Source of the DNA: Streptomyces bottropensis ATCC 25435
GTDB taxonomy: Bacteria > Actinomycetota > Actinomycetes > Streptomycetales > Streptomycetaceae
Direction of reading: 5' to 3'
Length of the DNA: 64,000 nucleotides
Assembly (NCBI RefSeq): GCF_000383595.1
Contig: NZ_KB911581.1
Span: forward strand, 6,469,519-6,533,518
The notes under the pieces are model-generated. The model did not search any database. It saw only the letters and a list, made by a program, of their open reading frames with translations, and was not told the DNA's origin. Shown one piece after another: positions 55,574 through 64,000 of this stretch. Position numbers and translations under genes: made by a program. Position 1 is the stretch's first letter; every line of letters starts with the position of its first letter.

Positions 55574-56555
55574 CCGGCTCGGACGCCGGAGGCCTGCTGG
55601 ACGCGGCCGCGCCGGGCCGCCGGCCGCGGGCCTCGACCCACAGGGAGAGGGCGAGGAGCCCGATGCCGAGGGCGAGGAAGCCCCAGGGCAGGTAGGACGT
55701 CATGAGCAGGACGAGCAGGCGCTGGGACTTCACCAGGTCGACGGTGTGTTCGATGTAGTCCTCGCGCATCTTCACGTGCCCGGCGAAGGCGGTCACCTTC
55801 TCGCGGTCGCCCAGGAGGGTGCCGCCGCGGAGTTCCTCCTTGTGGATCTCCTCGCCGTAGACGGGGGCGCCGGTCACGGGTTCGACCCAGAACTTGCGGA
55901 CCGTGGTGTACCAGCGGGTCGTGCCCGTCCCGGCGACCGTCTCGCGGGTGATGCCCTCCACGGGCATGACGCGTGGGAAGGGCACCTCGGTCCAGGGGAT
56001 GGTCTGCTCGAAGTAGTAGACCTCGACGCCCCGGAAGTCCTGGGTGCCCTTGTAGTGGATGGGGGCGGTGATCCGGGCCTGGGCGTCGAAGTACTCGTAG
56101 TCCCTCTTCTCCGTGAGGAAGGGCCACTTGAATTCCAGACCCTCCCGTTCCACGGGGTCGCCGTCGACCATCTCGCCCTTGGCGTGCACGGGTTCCTGGG
56201 TGTGGGCGTCGAAGATGTAGCGCTCGGGGATCCGGGAGACCATCTCCCCGTCCGGGCCCTGGACGTAGGACAGGCCGTCCCAGACGACGACGTCCCGGCC
56301 GGTGTTCTTCTCGATGGCCTCGGACGCCTCCACGTCGCCCTTGAGGGTCTGCACGATGGTGACCTTCGGGACCGTGCGGGCGGTCATCGTGGCGTAGTCG
56401 AGGAGGGTGGCGTCCTTCGCCTCCAGGACCATGTCCTGGTACTGGTTCGCCGGGATCTTGGCCAGGTGCGGGAAGGCGTACCAGCGCACCAGTGGGGACA
56501 GGGCGGTGAAGAACACGGCGAGCGTGAGCAGGATCAGGCCGGCCCTACGGCGCAT
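55563..56555 (-). CDS. DUF3068 (PorA-family) membrane-anchored protein
   Basis: 330 residues with GGGAGGGAG before the ATG. An N-terminal helix (AGLILLTLAVFFTALSPLV) and a C-terminal helix (LLVLLMTSYLPWGFLALGIGLLAL) frame a large outside domain with ANQYQDMVLEAKDATLLDYAT, VVWDGLSYVQGPDG, RYIFDAHTQEPVHAKGE, EFKWPFLTEKRDYEYFDAQ and FWVEPVTGAPVYGEEIHKE. DUF3068 proteins are common in mycelial actinobacteria; one branch is listed as porin PorA, but a transport role here is unproven. The SPW_0924 gene lies upstream on the same strand. The stop is convergent with hrpB and overlaps it by 11 bases. Confidence 0.88.
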   Translation of the reverse strand: MRRRAGLILLTLAVFFTALSPLVRWYAFPHLAKIPANQYQDMVLEAKDATLLDYATMTARTVPKVTIVQTLKGDVEASEAIEKNTGRDVVVWDGLSYVQGPDGEMVSRIPERYIFDAHTQEPVHAKGEMVDGDPVEREGLEFKWPFLTEKRDYEYFDAQARITAPIHYKGTQDFRGVEVYYFEQTIPWTEVPFPRVMPVEGITRETVAGTGTTRWYTTVRKFWVEPVTGAPVYGEEIHKEELRGGTLLGDREKVTAFAGHVKMREDYIEHTVDLVKSQRLLVLLMTSYLPWGFLALGIGLLALSLWVEARGRRPGAAASSRPPASEPVNA

Positions 56556-56611
56556 CTCGGTCTCCCTCCCGGACGGTTGTGTGGGCGTGCGGCCACCCTC
56601 GGCCGGTGCGG

Positions 56612-56746
56612 CTACGGATGTGCGGGGACCGTCGTCAGCAACGGCTTCGGTGAGGTCTCGCCCGTCGGTGAGCCGAGCACAGTGATCGTGAACACCAGGG
56701 CGAAGGCGAGGGCCAGACCGGTCGCGGCGGCGATCAGGGCGCGCAT
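56612..56746 (-). CDS. SPW_0924 family small protein
   Basis: 44 residues from ATG 56746 with GGAGGT about 5 bases upstream. One membrane helix or uncleaved signal (ALIAAATGLALAFALVFTITV) and a short conserved end GSPTGETSPKPLLTTVPAHP. The family is defined only in Streptomyces and relatives and has no known function. It is 56 bases upstream of the DUF3068 gene on the same strand, so a joint transcript is likely; both are envelope proteins. Confidence 0.85.
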   Translation of the reverse strand: MRALIAAATGLALAFALVFTITVLGSPTGETSPKPLLTTVPAHP

Positions 56747-56908
56747 ACGGACCTCCCGACTACGGGCCTCATGACGGAAACTGATAGTTCGTCAGATCCG
56801 GCACGGTAGCAACGGCCGGGCGAGATGAGAACACGTCGCACACAACGACGACGGCGGCGCCCCTCGGGAGAGGGACGCCGCCGTGGCCGTAGGCGCGGTG
56901 GGTGCCGG

Positions 56909-58678
56909 TCAGGACGCGTCGGCGCTCGGTGTCGCGGGCACGTCCGATCCGGTCGGCTCGGCCGTGGCGGCGGGCGCCTCCACCTTCAGTTCGAGGGTGA
57001 GGGTCGCGCCGCCCTCGGTCTGGATGCGGAGCAGGAACGTGCCGGTGGTGTCGTCCGCGTACAGCTTCGGGAGCTTGAGGACGCCGCCCGCGTCGGTCTC
57101 CAGGGCGAAGGTGCGCACGGGCTTGCCGTCCGCACCCTCGAAGTAGGGGCCCTTGTCGTTCTCGGTGGCGTCGAGGAGCGAGGTCACGAGGGTGGCCGTG
57201 GCGGCGACCTTGTCCGCGATCTCGCCCCGGTAGGTGGCCTTCACCTCGATCCGCTCCGCGAACTCGCCGCCCGCGACACAGGTCAGCGCGGTGGTGCCGA
57301 CGCGGGTGAGGGCGTCGGCCCGGCGGGCGGTGACGGTCGCCTTGTGGTCCAGGGCGGCCACGGTGCGGCCCACGACGGTGGTGCGGATCGTGAGGTCGCC
57401 GGTCTTCTCACCGGCCACGAGCGCGGGCGCGGTGGCCTTGCCCGTGCTGTCGGTGAGGACGGTCGCGACCTTCTCGCCGCCGGTGAAGGTGGTGTCCGTG
57501 CCGCCGACGACGGTGAAGCGGACCCGCACCTTCGCCACGGCCTTGCCCGCCTTGGTCTCCGTGCGGGCGGCGAGCTTGCCGGTGAAGGTGTCGCCGGCCA
57601 TCGCGGTGAGGCTCGCCGCGCCCGCGTTCTCCAGGTGGTGCACCGAGTCGGTGGGCGTCCCCGGCGGCTTGGGCGGGTTGGTGGTGGGCGGGGGCGGGGT
57701 GGTGCCGCTGCCCGGCTCGCTCGGGTTCGGCTCGGGCGTCTTCGGCGGCGTGGGCCTGGGCTTCGGCGTGGAGCCACCGTTGCCGTTGCCGGTGTTGTTG
57801 CCGGTCCCCGTGCCCGTGTTGCCGCCGGTGCCGGTGTTGTTGCCGGGGCCGCTCGGCGTCTGGGGCAGGGAGCCGGTGCCGTCCGGGATCTCGTGGGTGC
57901 CCTTGCGGTAGTGCGCCAGCCACGACATGACGGTGTTGTAGTACTCCGTCGAGTTGTTGTAGCTGAGGATCGCGCTGCGCAGGTTCGCGTCGTTCGACAG
58001 GTCCCAGTCGAAGCGGCACAGGTAGTGGCCGGCGGCGAGGGCGGCGTCGTAGACGTTGTTGGGGTCCTTGGCGCCGTCGCCGTTGCCGTCGCGGCCCGCC
58101 CACTCCCAGGTGGACGGGATGAACTGCATGGGGCCGACCGCCCGGTCGTGCTTGCTGTCGTCGTCGTACGCGCCGTTGTCGGTGTCGCTGATGTTCGCGA
58201 AGCCGTTGCCGTTGAGCTGGGGGCCGAGGATCTTGCCGATCGTCGTGCCCTCGGCGTCGACACGGCCGCCACTGGCCTGGCCGGACTCCACCTTGCCGAT
58301 GGCGGCGAGGAGTTGCCAGGGCAGGTTGCAGCCGGGCTTGGACTCGCGCAGGGAGGCCTCGGCCTTCTTGTACGCGTCGAGGACGGTCGCGGGTATGCCG
58401 CTCTCGGAGGCGCCGGTCGTGCCCGGGCCGCCGTCCGGACCCGTGGTCGGGGTGGGGCTGTCGAGCGACGGCAGGTCCGTGTAGTACCGCGAGTTGCCCG
58501 AAGCGGTCTCGTCGGCCTGTGTGCTCATCTCCGGCGAGGGCGAGCCCGCGGTCTGTCTGCCCGCACCGTCGGTGGTCACGCCCGGGGCCTGGGAGGCGGC
58601 GAGCGCCGCCACCGTGGCCGCGGCCAGGGCGGTCGTGGCCGCCCCCTTGCGGAGCCTCAAACCGAACTGCGCCGCCAT
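56909..58678 (-). CDS. Secreted lytic murein transglycosylase with C-terminal Ig-like region
   Basis: 589 residues from ATG 58678 (GGAGGGG 9 bases upstream). A signal peptide spans the first 32 or so residues (RLRKGAATTALAAATVAAL). The transglycosylase domain at about 95-270 has the catalytic Glu 131 in LLAAIGKVESGQASGG, RAVGPMQFIPSTWEWAG, PNNVYDAALAAGHYLC and AILSYNNSTEYYNTV, the MltB/SLT_2 layout. A Thr/Gly/Asn- then Pro-rich linker (about 280-350) joins a 230-residue C-terminal part of beta-sandwich type (GDTFTGKLAARTETKAGKAV). It cleaves peptidoglycan glycan strands outside the cell. A 390-base gap with a long structured leader lies upstream. Confidence 0.9.
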   Translation of the reverse strand: MAAQFGLRLRKGAATTALAAATVAALAASQAPGVTTDGAGRQTAGSPSPEMSTQADETASGNSRYYTDLPSLDSPTPTTGPDGGPGTTGASESGIPATVLDAYKKAEASLRESKPGCNLPWQLLAAIGKVESGQASGGRVDAEGTTIGKILGPQLNGNGFANISDTDNGAYDDDSKHDRAVGPMQFIPSTWEWAGRDGNGDGAKDPNNVYDAALAAGHYLCRFDWDLSNDANLRSAILSYNNSTEYYNTVMSWLAHYRKGTHEIPDGTGSLPQTPSGPGNNTGTGGNTGTGTGNNTGNGNGGSTPKPRPTPPKTPEPNPSEPGSGTTPPPPTTNPPKPPGTPTDSVHHLENAGAASLTAMAGDTFTGKLAARTETKAGKAVAKVRVRFTVVGGTDTTFTGGEKVATVLTDSTGKATAPALVAGEKTGDLTIRTTVVGRTVAALDHKATVTARRADALTRVGTTALTCVAGGEFAERIEVKATYRGEIADKVAATATLVTSLLDATENDKGPYFEGADGKPVRTFALETDAGGVLKLPKLYADDTTGTFLLRIQTEGGATLTLELKVEAPAATAEPTGSDVPATPSADAS

Positions 58679-58989
58679 TGAGCGAACCCCTCCCCGGTGG
58701 TCGAACGCGTCAACGTTCATTTCGCTTACTGCCGTGTATTACCGCTTCTTGACGTCTCGGGCGTTTTTCCGGTTTCGGCGAACCGGCTTTCCCGCACAGG
58801 TACACCGACTCCGGAGTTCCGGTCTTGGTTGCCCTGTCCCGGCATTCCTTTTCCAGAACTCCGGCGGCCAACCCACCGAACGGGGCGACGACCCAGGCGA
58901 CCCTACGACAACTCCCGCCGCCCGGACACCCGTTCGCGCCCGATATTCACCGATTGGCCATATCGATTCACTGTCACGCGAGCGCCCTT
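58679..58989 (-). other. Structured leader/promoter region of the transglycosylase gene
   Basis: Two clear stems lie in the presumed 5' leader: CCGGAGTTC (58864-58856 on the minus strand) with GAACTCCGG (58819-58811) enclosing 36 bases, and CCGGTT (58786-58781) with AACCGG (58774-58769) around 6 bases, followed by AAAAACG, so not a terminator. The zone 58940-58980 is A/T rich and likely carries the promoter. I could not match the leader to a known riboswitch class. Confidence 0.45.
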
Positions 58990-59018
58990 CGGACAGGCGG
59001 GGACAGGTCACGCATACT
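58990..59018 (+). promoter_or_regulatory. Candidate promoter of the DUF4184 gene
   Basis: CGGACA (58990-58995) and CATACT (59013-59018) with a 17-base spacer, 58 bases before TTG 59077. Confidence 0.45.
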
Positions 59019-59076
59019 GGCCACCGGTCATCGCCGGGCCGACACGTCCGGCCAAAGTCCGTCACAGGGGGACGAC

Positions 59077-59928
59077 TTGCCCTTCACGCTCAGCCACGCG
59101 GCCGCCGTGCTGCCCGCCCTGCGGGCGAACGGGACCGGGCGCGGGCCCCTGGTGCCGTCGGTCCTCGTCGCCGGTTCGCTCGCGCCCGACATGACCTACT
59201 ACGTGGCGAGCGTGCTGCCGGAGGCCATGGAGTTCGGCGACGTCACGCACTCCTTCGCCGGGGTGTTCACCGTCGACGTCCTCGTCACCTGGGCGCTGGT
59301 CGGACTGTGGCTGCTGCTCCGCGAGCCGCTGGTCGCCCTGCTGCCGAGGGGACGGCAGGGGCGGGTGGCCGCGCTGGTGCGCTGCGGGGCGGGAACGCGG
59401 CCGTTCAGCCTCTCGCTGGCCCTGTGGTGGTACGTCTGCGCCGCCCTCGGCTCGCTGACCCATGTCGTGTGGGACGCCTTCACCCATCTCGACCGGTGGG
59501 GGATGCGGCTGCTGCCCGTCCTCGGCGAGGAGATCGCGGGCTCGCCGCTCTACTGGTACCTCCAGTACGGCGGCTCCGCCGTCGCGGCGGTCGTGATCGC
59601 CGTCTTCGTCGTGGTGGCCCTGCGCCGGCAGCCCGTGGTCGAACCCGTGGGCGTGCCCGTGCTCTCCGCGGCCGACCGGTGGGTGGCGGGCGCCGTCATC
59701 GGGGGCTGCGCGCTGGTCGCGGCCGTGCAGCGGGTGGCCCGCTGGTGGGCGCACTGGGGGTCGGTCGCCAAGCCGTACGAGGTGATCCCGACCGTGTGCT
59801 TCGGAGCGGGCGCCGGGCTCGTGGTCGGCGTGCTCCTCTACGGCGTCGGCGTCAGGGCGCGGCGCCCGGCTCCCGCCGCTGCGGCGCCCGCGGTGGACGC
59901 GGAGGCGGACAGCTCGGTCCGCCGCTGA
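59077..59928 (+). CDS. DUF4184 integral membrane protein
   Basis: 283 residues from TTG 59077, chosen because GGGGGA stands 5 bases upstream and the conserved family start PFTLSHAAAVLP follows directly. Six or seven membrane helices. Conserved polar pieces are GSLAPDMTYYV and ALGSLTHVVWDAFTHLDRWG, whose His and Asp residues resemble metal-dependent membrane hydrolases of the YdjM/DUF457 group. Function is not established. It is divergent from the lytic transglycosylase gene. Confidence 0.88.
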   Translation: MPFTLSHAAAVLPALRANGTGRGPLVPSVLVAGSLAPDMTYYVASVLPEAMEFGDVTHSFAGVFTVDVLVTWALVGLWLLLREPLVALLPRGRQGRVAALVRCGAGTRPFSLSLALWWYVCAALGSLTHVVWDAFTHLDRWGMRLLPVLGEEIAGSPLYWYLQYGGSAVAAVVIAVFVVVALRRQPVVEPVGVPVLSAADRWVAGAVIGGCALVAAVQRVARWWAHWGSVAKPYEVIPTVCFGAGAGLVVGVLLYGVGVRARRPAPAAAAPAVDAEADSSVRR

Positions 59929-60376
59929 CCGCCGGACGCCGGGCCGGGGTGCCGCTGGGGAAGCGGGGCCTGGCGGCGCGGGCGGCGTACGGGGGGACGT
60001 GCCCGAGGAGGGCCGCCAGGGGGTGGGTCAGCGGCCAGGGGTAGAGGCTGTGCGGCCGCCGGACGCGTGGGCGGGCCCAGGGGGCCCGGGTGAGGCGGGT
60101 TCGCACCCCTGACAGGCGGGTGGCAGCTGTCGCTGTACGGCGGCGGAGCGTGCGTATGCCCATGCGGGCATCCTTACGGCTGGGCGCTGCCGGGGGCCTC
60201 CTGGTGTGGGCCGGATGGGTGATCACCGGGACGGTTCTCGGGGGCGGGTTCCATCGGCGGGTGCGGGGCCATGGGGGTTCTGTCGGCGGGTGCGGGCCCA
60301 TCGGCGCGGTTCCGTCGACGGGTGCGGGGCCGGTGGGGGCTTGTCGCGCAGTCCCCCCGCGCCCCCTGGAAGGCAG
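59929..60376. other. Intergenic region behind DUF4184
   Basis: A minus-strand frame from ATG 60163 (MGIRTLRRRTATAATRLSG) runs to 59852, overlapping the end of the DUF4184 gene. It has AGGA upstream and G+C-rich third positions but is mostly Arg/Pro, so I leave it unannotated. Several GGTTCTGTCGGCGGGTGCGGG-like copies (60243-60330) form a loose direct repeat of about 26 bases. Confidence 0.4.
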
Positions 60377-60410
60377 GGGCTGCGCCCCTTGCCTGCCAGG
60401 GGCGCAGCCC
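60377..60410 (-). terminator. polA terminator, common Streptomyces hairpin type
   Basis: Perfect 13-bp arms (GGGCTGCGCCCCT at 60377-60389 with 60398-60410) around an 8-base loop, 13 bases beyond the polA stop. The sequence belongs to the GGGGCGCAGCCCC-type hairpins found behind many Streptomyces genes. Confidence 0.8.
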
Positions 60411-60422
60411 GGCCGTGGTCGG

Positions 60423-63149
60423 CTAGTGGGCCGCCGACTCCCAGTCCGGGCCGTGGCCCACCGAGACGTCCAGCGGGGCCCTCAGGTGGACCGCGTCGGC
60501 CATCTCGTGGCGCAGGAGCTGCTCGACGCGGTCGCGTTCGCCGGGGGCGATCTCCAGGACGATTTCGTCGTGGACCTGGAGGAGCATGCGGGAGGCGAGA
60601 CCGGCCTCGTCCAGGGCGCGGCCGACGTTCAGCATGGCGATCTTGACGATGTCGGCGGCGGTGCCCTGGATCGGGGCGTTGAGGGCCATCCGCTCGGCGG
60701 CCTCGCGACGCTGCCGGTTGTCGCTGTTGAGGTCGGGCAGATACCGCCGGCGCCCGAACAGCGTCGCCGTGTAGCCCGTCGCCCGCGCCTCGTCCACGAC
60801 CCGGCGCAGATAGTCCCGTACGCCGCCGAAGCGCTCGAAGTACGCGTCGATCAGGGCACGCGCCTCACCCGCCTCGATGTTCAGCTGCTGGGAGAGGCCG
60901 AACGCGGACAGCCCGTAGGCCAGGCCGTACGACATCGCCTTGATCTTGCGGCGCATCTCCGCGTCCACCGCCGACTGCTCCACACCGAAGACCTGCGCGG
61001 CCGCCGTGGTGTGCAGGTCCTCGCCGGAGGTGAACGCCTCGATCAGGCCTTCGTCCTCGGACAGGTGTGCCATCACCCGCAGTTCGATCTGGCTGTAGTC
61101 CGCCGTCATCAGCGACTCGAAGCCCTCGCCCACGACGAAGCCGCGCCGGATGGCCCGGCCCTCGTCCGTGCGGACCGGGATGTTCTGGAGGTTCGGGTCC
61201 ACGGACGACAGGCGGCCCGTGGCGGCGACCGTCTGGTTGAACGTGGTGTGGATGCGGCCGTCCGCCGCGACGGTCTTGATCAGGCCCTCGACCGTGACGC
61301 GCAGCTTCGCCTGCTCACGGTGGCGGAGCATGATCACCGGCAGTTCGTTGTCCGTCTGGCCGGCGAGCCAGGCCAGGGCGTCCGCGTCCGTGGTGTAGCC
61401 CGTCTTCGTCCGCTTGGTCTTGGGCAGGCCGAGCTCGCCGAAGAGGACTTCCTGGAGCTGCTTGGGCGAGCCCAGGTTGAACTCGTGCCCCGCCGCCGCG
61501 TGCGCCTCCTTCACCGCCTGCTGCACGGCGCCCGCGAACATCTGCTCCATGGCCTCCAGGTGGGCCCGGTCCGCCGCGATGCCGTGGCGTTCCATCCGGG
61601 CCAGGAGCGCGGAGGTGGGCAGCTCCACGTCCCGCAGGAGGTCGGCCGCGCCGACCTCCGCCAGACGCTCGCCGAACGCCACGCCGAGGTCGAGGATCGC
61701 GCGGGCCTGCACCATCAGCGCGTCGGCCTCGGCGCCCTCGTCCGCCCCGAAGGCCAGCTGGCCGTCGGCCGTGGCGGCGGGGGCCAGCTCGCGGCCCAGG
61801 TACTCCAGGGTGAGCGCGTCCAGGTCGAAGGAGCGGCGGCCCGGCTTGACGAGGTACGCGGCGAGGGCGGTGTCCATGCCGACGCCCTCGACGGTCCAGC
61901 CGTGCTCGGCGAAGACCCGCATCGCGGCCTTGGCGTTGTGGAACACCTTCGGCTTGGCGGTGTCGGCGAGCCAGGCCGCCCACGCGGTCTCGTCCGCCTC
62001 GTCCAGCTCGGTCGGGTCGAACCAGGCGGCCGCTCCCCCGGCCGCGGCGAGCGCGATCTCCGCCACCGAGCCCGCGCCGAGCGCCCAGGTGTCGACCGTG
62101 GCGACGCCGAGGATCTCCGTGCCGTGCTCGGCGAGCCAGGGGGCCACCTCGCCGGAGCCGAGGACCGTGCCGTCCACCTCGACGCCGGGGGCGGCCGGCT
62201 GACCGGCGTCCGCCTCCTCGGCGCCCGGGTCGACGGCCAGCAGGCGCTCGCGCAGCGACGGGTTGCGGATCTCCAGGGTGTCCAGGACCATCGCGACGGC
62301 CTTGCGGTCGTACGCGGCGCGCTCCAGGTCGGCGACGCCCTTGGGCAGTTCGACGGTGCGCACCATCTCGGTGAGGCGGCGGTTGAGCTTGACGGCCTCC
62401 AGGTGGTCGCGGAGGTTCTGCCCGGCCTTGCCCTTGACCTCCTCCACGCGCTCGACGAGATCCGCGAACGAACCGAACTGGTTGATCCACTTCGCGGCGG
62501 TCTTCTCGCCGACGCCGGGGATGCCGGGGAGGTTGTCCGACGGGTCACCGCGCAGGGCCGCGAAGTCCGGGTACTGGGCCGGGGTGAGGCCGTACTTCTC
62601 GAACACCTTCTCCGGGGTGAACCGGGTCAGCTCCGAGACACCCTTCGTCGGGTAGAGCACGGTGGTGTGCTCGCTGACGAGCTGGAAGGAGTCACGGTCA
62701 CCGGTGACGATGAGGACCTCGAAGCCCTCCGCCTCGGCCTGGGTGGCGAGGGTGGCGATGATGTCGTCGGCCTCGAAGCCGTCGACGGCGAAGCGGACGG
62801 CGTGCATCGCGTCGAGCAGCTCACCCAGCAGCTCGACCTGGCCCTTGAACTCGTCCGGGGTCTTCGAGCGGTTCGCCTTGTACTCGGTGAACTCCTCGGA
62901 GCGCCAGGTCTTGCGGGAGACGTCGAACGCGACCGCGAAGTGGGTGGGGGCCTCGTCGCGCAGCGTGTTCGCCAGCATCGACGCGAAGCCGTAGATCGCG
63001 TTGGTCGGCTGGCCCGTCGCCGTCGTGAAGTTCTCCGCGGGCAGCGCGAAGAACGCGCGATAGGCCAGCGAGTGCCCGTCCATGAGCATCAGCCGCGGAC
63101 GGCTGCCGCCGGGGGTGCTGTCGGTCTTCTTCGATCCAGTCTCTGCCAC
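60423..63149 (-). CDS. polA: DNA polymerase I
   Basis: 908 residues from GTG 63149 (VAETGSKKTDSTPGG). Fills gaps and removes RNA primers in lagging-strand and repair synthesis. The 5' nuclease domain (1-300) has LMLMDGHSLAYRAFFALP, FEADDIIATLA, VTGDRDSFQLV and LRGDPSDNLPGIPGVGEKTA. The middle domain keeps the 3'-5' exonuclease fold but not its carboxylates (VDTWALGAG where the Klenow enzyme has DTETD), so proofreading should be lost. The polymerase domain has motif A DYSQIELRVMAHLS, motif B RRKIKAMSYGLAYGLSAFG and motif C VHDEIV. It is followed by a standard hairpin and is divergent from the FdhF-like gene. Confidence 0.97.
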   Translation of the reverse strand: MAETGSKKTDSTPGGSRPRLMLMDGHSLAYRAFFALPAENFTTATGQPTNAIYGFASMLANTLRDEAPTHFAVAFDVSRKTWRSEEFTEYKANRSKTPDEFKGQVELLGELLDAMHAVRFAVDGFEADDIIATLATQAEAEGFEVLIVTGDRDSFQLVSEHTTVLYPTKGVSELTRFTPEKVFEKYGLTPAQYPDFAALRGDPSDNLPGIPGVGEKTAAKWINQFGSFADLVERVEEVKGKAGQNLRDHLEAVKLNRRLTEMVRTVELPKGVADLERAAYDRKAVAMVLDTLEIRNPSLRERLLAVDPGAEEADAGQPAAPGVEVDGTVLGSGEVAPWLAEHGTEILGVATVDTWALGAGSVAEIALAAAGGAAAWFDPTELDEADETAWAAWLADTAKPKVFHNAKAAMRVFAEHGWTVEGVGMDTALAAYLVKPGRRSFDLDALTLEYLGRELAPAATADGQLAFGADEGAEADALMVQARAILDLGVAFGERLAEVGAADLLRDVELPTSALLARMERHGIAADRAHLEAMEQMFAGAVQQAVKEAHAAAGHEFNLGSPKQLQEVLFGELGLPKTKRTKTGYTTDADALAWLAGQTDNELPVIMLRHREQAKLRVTVEGLIKTVAADGRIHTTFNQTVAATGRLSSVDPNLQNIPVRTDEGRAIRRGFVVGEGFESLMTADYSQIELRVMAHLSEDEGLIEAFTSGEDLHTTAAAQVFGVEQSAVDAEMRRKIKAMSYGLAYGLSAFGLSQQLNIEAGEARALIDAYFERFGGVRDYLRRVVDEARATGYTATLFGRRRYLPDLNSDNRQRREAAERMALNAPIQGTAADIVKIAMLNVGRALDEAGLASRMLLQVHDEIVLEIAPGERDRVEQLLRHEMADAVHLRAPLDVSVGHGPDWESAAH

Positions 63150-63494
63150 GAACCCGATCCTGCCACGTACCACTGACAGCCGGACCCCAGGGACGTGACG
63201 GGGGACCGCTCCGGGCGAGGACGACCGGTTCGGCACGGGGGAATGTGACCGGTTGCGCCTGCCGGACCGGCGGCCGGCCCTCCGCCCTCGGCACCGCAGA
63301 GGAGGGGGCGGGGCGACCCAGTGCGCCGCGTGCTCGCAGCCGTACGCCCTTACGCCGAGGACACCTTGGACACCCCTCATCCGCGCCCCCACCGCCGGCC
63401 ACCCCACCACTCCGTTCACCGGCGCTGACACGTGCGAGGATCGAAGGCGTAGCCTCACGCCTGAACAGCACGTGTATGCGAATGGGGAGCAGCC
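63150..63494. other. Divergent intergenic region polA / FdhF-like gene
   Basis: No gene is supported. On the minus strand CAGGAT ends 7 bases before the polA GTG, compatible with a leaderless or very short leader. On the plus strand CTGACA and TAGCCT near 63427-63455 could be a promoter with a long 19-base spacer. No operator was recognised. Confidence 0.35.

Positions 63495-64000
<506 letters not shown>

Noticed and set aside
58769..58786. Intrinsic terminator (attenuator) in the transglycosylase leader
   Set aside because: On the RNA the hairpin is followed by AAAAACG, not by a U run, and the stem has only 6 bp.
58679..58989. ydaO (c-di-AMP) riboswitch before the lytic transglycosylase
   Set aside because: The conserved GGGGGAACC-, GTGAATC- and CAGCTAACC-like blocks of that class were looked for and not found.
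59852..60163. Arg/Pro-rich minus-strand gene starting MGIRTLRRRT
   Set aside because: It overlaps the end of the DUF4184 gene, has a weak ribosome binding site and no recognisable domain. Left as open.
60090..63176. Very long open frame antisense to polA
   Set aside because: An artefact of G+C-rich third positions; the minus-strand frame encodes a full DNA polymerase I with all motifs. The same applies to long frames opposite uvrB, the TerD fusion, hrpB and FUSC.

Overview
This window looks like core chromosome of a Streptomyces species. The DNA is very rich in G+C, with third codon positions almost always G or C. Many starts are GTG, and stop-start overlaps (GTGA, ATGA) are common. Several genes are Streptomyces hallmarks: a helix-turn-helix/DUF397/ATPase triad of the WhiJ type, a DUF574 methyltransferase, a 44-residue SPW_0924 protein, DUF2293, DUF6343 and DUF7873 proteins, and a long TerD protein. 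From memory (not checked), the order uvrB ... coaE ... rpsA ... polA matches the SCO1960-SCO2003 part of S. coelicolor. I see no phage, IS element, CRISPR array, rRNA or complete tRNA.

Layout. 0-3.2 kb: end of an NTF2-like gene, then a three-gene polar amino acid ABC importer. 3.3-6.4 kb: aroQ, an S66 peptidase with a leaderless-type promoter, and an MFS symporter. 6.4-11.6 kb: a metal/stress block of a ChaA-type antiporter, terC preceded by a manganese (yybP-ykoY) riboswitch, a TerD protein fused to a degenerate FtsK-like domain, and a plain TerD. 11.7-19.1 kb: uvrB, an MHYT membrane protein, a secreted glycerophosphodiesterase, an alkyltransferase repair protein, a VOC protein and the psuG-psuK pair. 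19.2-26.1 kb: a methyltransferase, corA, a two-CBS-domain protein, small conserved proteins and an orphan GltD-like oxidoreductase.

26.2-34.6 kb: a divergent AhpD-like/MocR pair with leaderless promoters, a DUF574 methyltransferase, the DUF397-HTH-ATPase group with twin palindromes in its promoter region, and an ABC exporter. 34.7-38.6 kb: small proteins, a FUSC membrane protein, a 0.7-kb gene-poor gap and a DUF7873 protein. 38.8-43.4 kb: RidA, a divergent NCS1 permease/hydantoin racemase operon facing a GntR regulator across a perfect 26-bp palindrome, and proline iminopeptidase. 43.4-50.1 kb: family 5 uracil-DNA glycosylase, S4 RNA-binding protein, DoxX, a methyltransferase, an NAT_N/GNAT_C acyltransferase, TPR, coaE and PAC2. 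50.1-64 kb: rpsA with a clear promoter and terminator, a methyltransferase, hrpB, DUF3068, SPW_0924, a secreted lytic transglycosylase, DUF4184, polA, and the start of an FdhF/YdeP oxidoreductase.

How the parts fit. Genome maintenance is over-represented (uvrB, alkyltransferase, UDG, polA). Ion and stress handling forms a second theme (ChaA, TerC, TerD, CorA). Small regulators sit beside their likely targets with visible operators. The strongest regulatory signals are the riboswitch in front of terC, the palindromes at 41.6 kb and 30.7 kb, and the rpsA promoter. A recurrent oddity is a set of unrelated short tandem repeat arrays, mostly at gene ends, between 3 and 55 kb.
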